Part shown: positions 30,192-37,386 of the stretch, piece after piece | Numbering within the stretch: the first letter of the stretch is position 1 | Layout: every line of letters starts with the position of its first letter | Assembly: GCF_003325475.1 (NCBI RefSeq) | Contig: NZ_CP029495.1 | Span: 682,001-746,000 of the forward strand | Reading direction: 5' to 3' | DNA length: 64,000 nucleotides | From: Chromobacterium phragmitis | GTDB taxonomy: Bacteria > Pseudomonadota > Gammaproteobacteria > Burkholderiales > Chromobacteriaceae | Notes under the pieces: generated by a model | What the model saw: the letters and a program-made list of their open reading frames with translations, nothing else | What the model was told of the DNA's origin: nothing | Database searches by the model: none | Made by a program: the position numbers and the translations under genes

Positions 30192-30243
30192 CGTCCGGCA
30201 TCGGCGGACGGGAAATGCGGCGCCGGGCCGCATGCGGCCCGGC
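30192..30243. other. Two intercistronic hairpins between deoB and deoD
   Basis: CCGTCCG/CGGACGG at 30192-30211 and a perfect 22-base palindrome (GCCGGGCCGCA and its complement) at 30222-30243. Neither has a T-run. They may stabilise or separate segments of the polycistronic mRNA. Confidence 0.5.
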
Positions 30244-30252
30244 TAAACGACG

Positions 30253-31470
30253 TCAGCCCAGGAAGGACGTGCCGTAGTCCATCTTGGGCAGGCCCAGATG
30301 GCTGGCCACGCTCTGTCCGATGTCGGCGAAAGTGGCGCGCTCGCCTATCGGCCCTGCCTTGACCTTCTTGCCGTAGCACAGCACCGGGATATGCTCGCGG
30401 GTATGGTCGGTGCCCGGCCAGGTCGGATCGCAGCCATGATCCGCGGATAGGATCAAAATGTCGTCGTCGCCCAAGGCGTTCATCACTTCCGGCAAACGAG
30501 CGTCGAATTCTTCCAGCGCCGCGGCGTAGCCGGCGGTATTACGGCGGTGGCCGTAGCTGGAGTCGAAATCGACGAAGTTGGCCATGATGATGGCGGGCTT
30601 GTCCTGATGCTGGCGCATGGCGGTCAGCGTGGCGTCCCACAACTGGTCAAAGCCGGTGGCCTTGTGCTTGTGGGTAATGCCGACGTGGGCGTAGATGTCG
30701 GCGATCTTGCCGATCGACACCACGTCGCCGCCGGCGTCGGCCAGCTTCTTCAGCACCGTGGCCGCCGGCGGCTCCACCGCCAGGTCCTTGCGGTTGCCGG
30801 TGCGGGCGAACTTGCCCTTGCCTTCGCCGACGAAGGGCCGCGCGATCACGCGGCCGATATTGTACGGCTCCAGCAGCTCGCGGGTGATCTTGCACAGCTC
30901 GTAAAGCTTGTCCAGGCCGTAGGTCTCTTCGTGGCAAGCGATCTGGAATACCGAATCGGCCGAGGTGTAGAAGATCGGCTTGCCGGTCTGCATGTGCTCC
31001 TCGCCCAGACGGTCCAGGATCTCGGTGCCGGAAGCGTGGCAATTGCCCAGATAGCCGGGCAAGCCCGCCTTCTCGACGATGGCGTCCAGCAGTTCCTGCG
31101 GGAAGCTGTGGTCATGCTCGCTGAAATAGCCCCAGTCGAACAGCACCGGCACCCCGGCGATCTCCCAGTGGCCGGACGGCGTGTCCTTGCCGCTGGAGAT
31201 TTCGCGGGCGTAGCCGTAGGCCGCCAGCGGCGCGGCCGGGTCCATCCCTTCCGGGAAGTAGCCGGACGACAGCTGACAAGCGTGGGCCAGGCCCATCCTG
31301 GACAGATTGGGCAGCTTGAGCGGACCGCTGCGGCTGATGTCAGCGCGGCCGGCGGCCGCCTCCATCGCGATGTGGCCCAGCGTGTTGCTGCCGGCGTCGC
31401 CGAACTTCGGCGCGTCGGCTGCCGCGCCGATGCCCAGCGAGTCCAGTATGATGATGATTGCGCGTTTCAT
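30253..31470 (-). CDS. deoB: Phosphopentomutase
   Basis: A 405-residue alkaline-phosphatase-superfamily mutase that interconverts (deoxy)ribose 1- and 5-phosphate. Metal and catalytic motifs: [52 protein letters not shown] with the phosphorylated Thr, [25 protein letters not shown]. Family length (~400-407). It supplies DeoC with deoxyribose-5-phosphate. Confidence 0.97.
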   Translation of the reverse strand: MKRAIIIILDSLGIGAAADAPKFGDAGSNTLGHIAMEAAAGRADISRSGPLKLPNLSRMGLAHACQLSSGYFPEGMDPAAPLAAYGYAREISSGKDTPSGHWEIAGVPVLFDWGYFSEHDHSFPQELLDAIVEKAGLPGYLGNCHASGTEILDRLGEEHMQTGKPIFYTSADSVFQIACHEETYGLDKLYELCKITRELLEPYNIGRVIARPFVGEGKGKFARTGNRKDLAVEPPAATVLKKLADAGGDVVSIGKIADIYAHVGITHKHKATGFDQLWDATLTAMRQHQDKPAIIMANFVDFDSSYGHRRNTAGYAAALEEFDARLPEVMNALGDDDILILSADHGCDPTWPGTDHTREHIPVLCYGKKVKAGPIGERATFADIGQSVASHLGLPKMDYGTSFLG

Positions 31471-31485
31471 ATTGCCTCCCCGGCC

Positions 31486-32811
31486 TTATTCGCCGCGGAT
31501 GATCTGGTAAACCTGCGGCAGCGCGGCGGGCGCCGCCTCGTCGATGCGGATGGCGGCCTTGACCCGACGCGCCGCGTCTTCGAAGCTCGCCTCGTCGGCG
31601 GCGTGGACCATCATCAGCGGGGTGTCTTTGCCGATATTCTGTCCCAGTTCCACAAACCGCGACAGTCCCACGCGGAAGTCCAGCACGTCGGTAGCCAGGC
31701 GGCGTCCGCCGCCCAGCGCGCATACCGCCATGCCGATGCCGCGGGTGTCCATCGCGCCGATGTAGCCGGCGCGGTCGGCGTAAACCGGGCGCACGATGGG
31801 CGCCGGCGCCAAGTGGCGGTCGTAGTTCTCCATGAAGTCGGCCGGACCGCCCAGCGCGGTCACCATGCGGCCGAAGATCTCGGCGGCGCGGCCGGAGTCC
31901 AGGCCCGCTTGCAGCTTGGCGCGGGCATCTGCCTCGTCGCTGGCCAGCTTGCCGCCGATCAGCATTTGCGCGCACAGCGCCATGGTCACTTCGTGCAGGC
32001 GCGGGTTGCGCTCGTCGCCCTTCAGGTAACGCACCGCCTCGCGGGTTTCGATGCTGTTGCCGGCGGTGGACGCCAGCGGCTGGCTCATTTCGGTGATCAG
32101 CGCGGTGGTGGCCACGCCGGCGCCGTTGCCCACCTTGACGATGCGTTCGGCCAGTTCGATGGACTTCTGCATGGTCGGCATGAAGGCGCCGCTGCCGGCC
32201 TTCACGTCCATCACCAGCACGTCCAGGCCCGCCGCCAGCTTCTTGGACAGGATGGAGGCGGTGATCAGCGCGATCGACTCCACCGTGGCGGTGACATCGC
32301 GGGTGGCGTAGAAGCGGCGGTCGGCCGGGGCGAGGTCCGACGTCTGGCCGATGATGGCCACGCCGACTTCCTTCACCACCTTGCGGAACAGCTCCGGGTC
32401 CGGGAACGGGTTATAGCCGGGCACCGCGGACAGCTTGTCCAGCGTGCCGCCGGTATGGCCCAGGCCGCGGCCGGAAATCATCGGCACGAAGCCGCCGCAG
32501 GCGGCGACCATCGGCCCGAGCATCAGCGACACCACGTCGCCGACGCCGCCGGTGGAGTGCTTGTCCACGATGGGGCCCGGCAGGTTCAGGTCTTTCCAGT
32601 GCATGCGGCGGCCGGAGTCGCGCATGGCCAATGCCAGATGCACGTTCTCTTCCAGCTCCATGCCATTGAAGTAGATGGCCATCGCCAAGGCGGCGATCTG
32701 GCTGTCGGCCACGCTGTTGTCGGTGATGCCGGCGACGAATTGCTGAATGTCCTGTTGCGACAGCGTCACGTTGTCGCGTTTCTTGCGAATGATTTCCTGC
32801 GGCAAAAACAT
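31486..32811 (-). CDS. deoA: Thymidine phosphorylase
   Basis: A 441-residue enzyme (E. coli 440) that phosphorolyses thymidine and deoxyuridine. Motifs: [80 protein letters not shown], and [13 protein letters not shown]. The start at MFLPQEII is preceded by a GGAGA site; longer in-frame extensions are not conserved. Between deoC and this gene lie two hairpins. Confidence 0.97.
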   Translation of the reverse strand: MFLPQEIIRKKRDNVTLSQQDIQQFVAGITDNSVADSQIAALAMAIYFNGMELEENVHLALAMRDSGRRMHWKDLNLPGPIVDKHSTGGVGDVVSLMLGPMVAACGGFVPMISGRGLGHTGGTLDKLSAVPGYNPFPDPELFRKVVKEVGVAIIGQTSDLAPADRRFYATRDVTATVESIALITASILSKKLAAGLDVLVMDVKAGSGAFMPTMQKSIELAERIVKVGNGAGVATTALITEMSQPLASTAGNSIETREAVRYLKGDERNPRLHEVTMALCAQMLIGGKLASDEADARAKLQAGLDSGRAAEIFGRMVTALGGPADFMENYDRHLAPAPIVRPVYADRAGYIGAMDTRGIGMAVCALGGGRRLATDVLDFRVGLSRFVELGQNIGKDTPLMMVHAADEASFEDAARRVKAAIRIDEAAPAALPQVYQIIRGE

Positions 32812-32830
32812 GGCATTCTCCTGCCTGATA

Positions 32831-32888
32831 CCCATCGCGCTGCAGAATGAAACGGCGATGGGCGGTGCGGCCGGGAAATCGCCCGGCC
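32831..32888. other. Two intercistronic hairpins between deoC and deoA
   Basis: CCCATCGC/GCGATGGG at 32831-32862 and GGCCGGG/CCCGGCC at 32869-32888, adjacent to each other, without T-runs. Confidence 0.45.
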
Positions 32889-32923
32889 AGAGTGCGGTAC
32901 CCCCGCGAATTCCTGATATCCGA

Positions 32924-33691
32924 TCAATAGCCGCTGGTCGGCTTGGCGACGCCGCCGGCGATCTCGATCTGCAGATTGGCCAGCAGGCTGGACGCGCCAA
33001 AGCGGAAATGGCGGGCGCTCACCCAGTCCTCGCCCAACAGGCGCGCGGCCAAAGCCAGGTACTCGGCTGCCTCGGTGGCGCTCTTCACGCCGCCGGCCGC
33101 CTTGAAGCCGCACTGGCCGCCTTGCTCCTTGATCACGCTCAGCATCGCCTCCGCCGCTTCCAGCGTGGCGTTGACCGGCACCTTGCCGGTGGAGGTCTTG
33201 ATGAAATCCGCGCCGGCGCGGATGGAGATCTCGCTGGCTTCGCGGATCAACGCCGGGTCTTTCAGCTCGCCGCTCTCGATGATCACCTTCAGCAGCTTGC
33301 CGCCGCAGGCTTCCTTGCAAGCCTTGACCAGTTCGAAGCCGATGTCGCGGTTGCCGGCCATCAGCGCGCGGTACGGGAACACCACGTCCACTTCGTCGGC
33401 GCCGTAGGCGATGGCAGCGCGGGTCTCGGCCACCGCGATGGAGATGTCGTCATTGCCATGCGGGAAGTTGGTGACGGTGGCCACCTGCACCTCCGGGCAG
33501 CCGGCTTCGCGCAGCGTCTTCTTGGCGATGGGCACGAAGCGCGGGAACACGCAGACCGCAGCGACGATGCCGTCCTGGCTCTTGGCCTTGCGGCACAACG
33601 CGGCCACCTTCTCGTCGGTATCGTCGTCGTTGAGGGTGGTCAGGTCCATCAGGGACAGCGCGCGGCGCGCGGCTTCAATCAGTGCAGACAT
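32924..33691 (-). CDS. deoC: Deoxyribose-phosphate aldolase
   Basis: A 255-residue class I aldolase cleaving deoxyribose-5-phosphate to glyceraldehyde-3-phosphate and acetaldehyde. Schiff-base Lys region [25 protein letters not shown], plus [29 protein letters not shown] and [21 protein letters not shown]. It matches the longer enterobacterial DeoC type. First gene of the deo operon, with promoter and candidate operators upstream. Confidence 0.97.
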   Translation of the reverse strand: MSALIEAARRALSLMDLTTLNDDDTDEKVAALCRKAKSQDGIVAAVCVFPRFVPIAKKTLREAGCPEVQVATVTNFPHGNDDISIAVAETRAAIAYGADEVDVVFPYRALMAGNRDIGFELVKACKEACGGKLLKVIIESGELKDPALIREASEISIRAGADFIKTSTGKVPVNATLEAAEAMLSVIKEQGGQCGFKAAGGVKSATEAAEYLALAARLLGEDWVSARHFRFGASSLLANLQIEIAGGVAKPTSGY

Positions 33692-33721
33692 GTCTATCTC
33701 TCTCGTATGCGTCCAAGGGGC

Positions 33722-33745
33722 GCAAACCGCATGACATCGGTTTGC
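33722..33745. promoter_or_regulatory. Inverted repeat in the deoC leader (candidate operator)
   Basis: GCAAACCG - eight bases - CGGTTTGC, perfect arms, about 10-35 bases after the predicted transcription start of deoC. A third copy of GCAAACCG lies at 33820-33827, upstream of the promoter. Confidence 0.5.
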
Positions 33746-33762
33746 CCATGGCAGTGCCTGTG

Positions 33763-33791
33763 ATTATGAAAATTTCTTCACATGAAAGCAA
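33763..33791 (-). promoter_or_regulatory. Probable promoter of the deo operon
   Basis: Minus strand TTGCTT (33791-33786), 17-base spacer, CATAAT (33768-33763), about 70 bases before the deoC start. Confidence 0.6.
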
Positions 33792-33911
33792 ATCGCGAAT
33801 CGCGGCGACTTGCTTAAACGCAAACCGGCCGGCCCCTCCTAGCCGCCCCCGCAAAAACGGAACCGGCCAAAATGCCCGCCCCGCGGACATTTCAGCCGGC
33901 TTTCCAGTTCG

Positions 33912-36116
33912 TCAGACCCGGCGCGCTTCCTGCACGCCGGACAGCTCCATCAAGCGCGACAAGACGCGGCTGATGTCCTGAACCTGGCGCACTTCCACCG
34001 TCAGCCGCAAGCGGCTCTTCTGCTCGCGCGCCAGCGTGTTGACGCCTATCAGGTTCAGCTTCTCGCGCGACAGCACATCGGAGATGTCGCGCAGCAGGCC
34101 AGGCCGATCCTGCGACATCACCTCGATGTCGATCGGGAACACGCTGTTTTTCTGCTCGCCCCACTCGGCGGCGATCAGCCGCTCCGGCACTTCCTGCGAC
34201 AGCTTTTTCAGGGTCAGGCAGCTGCTGCGGTGGATGGAGATGCCGCGGCCCTTGGTGACGAAGCCCATCACCTGGTCCGGCGGAGCCGGCTTGCAGCACT
34301 TGGCCAGCACCGTCATCAGATTGTCCACGCCCTCGATCAGCACGCCGCCGGCGTCATGGCCGCCCTTGCTGGCGCGGATCAGGCTTTCCGGCTGCACCTC
34401 CACCGCCGGCGGCGGCGCGAAGCTGGTGATGGCGTTGCTGACCGCGCGTATGGTCAGCTCGCCGTGGCCCAGCGCGCCGTAAACTTCATCCAGCTTGTCG
34501 TAGCCCAGCTTCTCCGCCAGTTGCTGCAAATTAGGATGGATGTGCGGCCGCCGCGCCAGCTCGCGCTCGAACAGCGCCTTGCCGGTCTCGCGCACGGTGT
34601 CGGCGTTCTGCAGCCTGATGTACTGGCGGATCTTGGAAATGGCCCGGTGGCTCTTCACCCAGCCGTCGTGCAGCCAGTTGACCGACGGGCCGCCTTCCTT
34701 GGCCACCAGCACTTCCACCCGCTGGCCGTTCTGCAGCGGCGTTGACAACGGCACGATCTGCCCCTCCACCTTGGCGCCGCGGCAGCGGTTGCCGAGGCCG
34801 GAATGGATGGCGTAGGCGAAGTCGATCGGCGTCGCGCCCTGCGGCAGCGCCAATACCTTGCCCTGCGGCGTCAGCACGTAGATGGTGTCGGCGAACAGTT
34901 CGGTCTTGAACGCTTCGGCCAGGCCTTCGCGGTCGGACATTTCCTCGCGCCAATCCAACAGCTGGCGCAGCCAGGAAATCTTTTCCTCGTAAGCCGCGTC
35001 GCCCTTGCTGCCTTCCTTATAGCGCCAGTGCGCGGCGACGCCGAATTCGGCGTGCTCGTGCATCTCGAAGGTGCGGATCTGCACCTCCAGCGCCTTGTCC
35101 TCCGGCCCCACCACCGCGGTATGCAGGCTGCGGTAGTTGTTGGCCTTGGGATGGGAGATGTAGTCGTCGAACTCGCCGCGGATCGGCTGCCACATGCCGT
35201 GGATGATGCCCAGCGCGGTGTAGCAGTCCGGCAGCTTGTCCACCAGGATGCGCACGGCGCGGATGTCGTAAAGCTCGGTGAAATCGAGCTTTTTCTTCTT
35301 CATCTTCTTCCAGATGGAATAGATGTGCTTGGGCCGGCCGGCCACCTCGGCCCTGACGCCGGCTTTCTTCAACTCTTCGCGCAGGATGTCCAGCACCCGC
35401 TCGATATAGTCGATCCGCTCCAGCCGGCGCTCGTCCAGCAGCTTGGCGATTTTCTTGTAGGTGTCCGGCTCGGTGTGCCTGAGGCCCAGGTCCTCCAGCT
35501 CCCACTTGATCTGCCACACGCCCAGACGGTTGGCCAGCGGCGCGAACAGCTCCAGCGTCTCGCCGGCGATGCGGCGGCGCGTCGTCTCATCCTGCACGTT
35601 GGCCAGGTAGTGCATGGTCTGGGTGCGCCAGGCCAGCTTGATCAGCACCACGCGGATGTCCGCCACCATCGCCAGCAGCATCTTGCGCATGGTCTCGGCC
35701 TGGCGCGCGCAGTCTTCCGGCGTGGCCATCCTGTCGATGCGGGCGAACTCGGTGATGCGGCGCACGCCGCCAACGCCGTCCACCAGCATCGCCACGGTCG
35801 GGTTGAAGGCCTCGGTCAGCCAGGCCTGCCATTCCGGCTGATAGTCCGGTGCCGAGAACAGCAGCGTGGCGACGATGGCGTCGGGCAGCAGATTCAGATC
35901 GGCGACGACCGCGGCGGCGGCCACTGCGTGGGTGAACAGGTCTTCCCCGGTGGAGGGAACGGTCTTGCCGGCGTACAGCTCGCGCGCGGCATGAAAGGCG
36001 CGCGCCAGCAGCTCGCCTTCCTCATGGGGAAAGACGGCGGACATGCGCTCCAGCCAGCGCGCCGGGTCGGCGGCGTCGGCCAGGGTATCGGCAACGGTGC
36101 GGACTACGGAAACCAT
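33912..36116 (-). CDS. relA: GTP pyrophosphokinase RelA ((p)ppGpp synthetase I)
   Basis: A 734-residue Rel/SpoT-family protein, near the 744 of E. coli RelA. Order: degenerate HD domain, synthetase domain, TGS (about 400-460), helical and conserved-Cys region (AKCCKPAPPDQ), and C-terminal ACT. The hydrolase HD pair is gone (LLFSAPDY where active enzymes have LLHDVVED), and the synthetase carries the ExDD motif E315-F-D-D318 typical of monofunctional RelA rather than RxKD of SpoT. It should therefore only synthesise ppGpp on amino-acid starvation at the ribosome. A SpoT partner must be encoded elsewhere. Confidence 0.94.
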   Translation of the reverse strand: MVSVVRTVADTLADAADPARWLERMSAVFPHEEGELLARAFHAARELYAGKTVPSTGEDLFTHAVAAAAVVADLNLLPDAIVATLLFSAPDYQPEWQAWLTEAFNPTVAMLVDGVGGVRRITEFARIDRMATPEDCARQAETMRKMLLAMVADIRVVLIKLAWRTQTMHYLANVQDETTRRRIAGETLELFAPLANRLGVWQIKWELEDLGLRHTEPDTYKKIAKLLDERRLERIDYIERVLDILREELKKAGVRAEVAGRPKHIYSIWKKMKKKKLDFTELYDIRAVRILVDKLPDCYTALGIIHGMWQPIRGEFDDYISHPKANNYRSLHTAVVGPEDKALEVQIRTFEMHEHAEFGVAAHWRYKEGSKGDAAYEEKISWLRQLLDWREEMSDREGLAEAFKTELFADTIYVLTPQGKVLALPQGATPIDFAYAIHSGLGNRCRGAKVEGQIVPLSTPLQNGQRVEVLVAKEGGPSVNWLHDGWVKSHRAISKIRQYIRLQNADTVRETGKALFERELARRPHIHPNLQQLAEKLGYDKLDEVYGALGHGELTIRAVSNAITSFAPPPAVEVQPESLIRASKGGHDAGGVLIEGVDNLMTVLAKCCKPAPPDQVMGFVTKGRGISIHRSSCLTLKKLSQEVPERLIAAEWGEQKNSVFPIDIEVMSQDRPGLLRDISDVLSREKLNLIGVNTLAREQKSRLRLTVEVRQVQDISRVLSRLMELSGVQEARRV

Positions 36117-36210
36117 ATCTGTCTATCTGGACGGACGAGCCGTCTTTAAACCGCGTCCGGGCGATCCCGGCCAACGGATGGGCCACGCGGGCAGGACAGG
36201 CCTGCCCCCT

Positions 36211-37260
36211 TCAATCGTTCGCCGCCAGCCTCAGCAGCAGGCGGCGCACCGGCGCCGGCACGCCGGCGTCCACCGCCTGATCGATGTCCAGCCACTGGCC
36301 GTCGGCCTCGGCGACTCCCGCCGCGGCCAGGCGGTCGATCCGGACCGGCTGCGGCGTGATGATCAGGCGAAAATGGGTGAATACATGTTCCAGCTCCGGC
36401 CAGGCGGGCAGCATGTCGCCATCGCCCCTGCCGATCAGCCAGTCTTCCATCTCGAGCGTGGTGCCGAACTCCGGCAGCGACAACAATCCGCCCCAGATGC
36501 CGGTCGGCGGCCGGCGCTCAAGCCATACCTTGTTTTCGTGCCGCGCCAACAGCATCGCCGTGTGGCGCGTCGGCACCGTCTTTTTCGGCCGCGGCGTCGG
36601 CAGCTCGCCGGTGCGGCCCTCGCGCGCCGCCACGCAGCCATCCACCATCGGACAGACAGTACAGGCCGGCTTGCCTCGGCTGCACACCGTCGCGCCCAGG
36701 TCCATCAAACCCTGCACATAGGGGCCGATGTCGCCGGCGTCGGCCGGCAGGATCTGCTCGGCCAGCGTCCACATCCTCTTCTCGATCGCCTTGTCGCCGG
36801 GAAAACCGTCGATGCCGAAGCAGCGCGCCAGCACTCGTTTGACATTGCCATCCAGGATGGTTTCGCGGCGGCCGAAGGCGAAAGCCGAAACCGCGGCGGC
36901 GGTGGATCGTCCAACGCCCGGCAAGCGCTCCAACTGCTCGCGCTCGGCCGGAAACGCGCCGCCGAACTCGTCCATCACCATCCGCGCCGCCTTGTGCAGA
37001 TTGCGCGCGCGGCTGTAGTAGCCCAGGCCGCTCCACTGCGCCAGCACATCATCCGCCGGCGCGGCGGCCAATGCCGCCACGTCCGGGAAACGGGCCAAGA
37101 AGCGCGGATAATAATCGAGCACGCTCTTCACTTGAGTCTGCTGCAGCATGATCTCCGACAGCCATACCCGGTATGGGTCCTTCACCTGCCAGGGCAGGTC
37201 GTGGCGGCCGTGCCGCCGTTGCCAGGCCACCAGCCGGGAGGCGAAACTGCTGTGCAACAT
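36211..37260 (-). CDS. mutY: Adenine DNA glycosylase MutY
   Basis: A 349-residue base-excision enzyme that removes A opposite 8-oxoG. HhH-GPD glycosylase domain with LPWQVKDPYRVWLSEIMLQQTQVKSVLDYYPRFL, the helix-hairpin-helix LERLPGVGRSTAAAVSAFAFG with catalytic Asp region ILDGNVKRVLAR, the [4Fe-4S] cluster C-x6-C-x2-C-x5-C (CSRGKPACTVCPMVDGC), and a C-terminal NUDIX-like 8-oxoG reader. The frame stays open far upstream antisense to the next gene; ATG 37260 gives normal length. Confidence 0.96.
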   Translation of the reverse strand: MLHSSFASRLVAWQRRHGRHDLPWQVKDPYRVWLSEIMLQQTQVKSVLDYYPRFLARFPDVAALAAAPADDVLAQWSGLGYYSRARNLHKAARMVMDEFGGAFPAEREQLERLPGVGRSTAAAVSAFAFGRRETILDGNVKRVLARCFGIDGFPGDKAIEKRMWTLAEQILPADAGDIGPYVQGLMDLGATVCSRGKPACTVCPMVDGCVAAREGRTGELPTPRPKKTVPTRHTAMLLARHENKVWLERRPPTGIWGGLLSLPEFGTTLEMEDWLIGRGDGDMLPAWPELEHVFTHFRLIITPQPVRIDRLAAAGVAEADGQWLDIDQAVDAGVPAPVRRLLLRLAAND

Positions 37261-37386
37261 CGCAATCCAATATCGAACCGAACCGGTTATGGTAGCGGAA
37301 AGCCGCAGCGTCACCAAGCAGGCGGCGGCCAAATACGTTAAAATTAAAGGATTACTTATTTTAGCTTGCCCATTCGAGGTCGTTTC

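Noticed and set aside
30547..32850. Long plus-strand ORF antisense to deoB-deoA
   Set aside because: Composition is typical of antisense shadow; both deo genes are complete and conserved.
33757..33785. CRP-type site TGTGA...TCACA upstream of deoC
   Set aside because: The two half-sites are separated by 14 bases instead of 6, and they overlap the predicted promoter elements.
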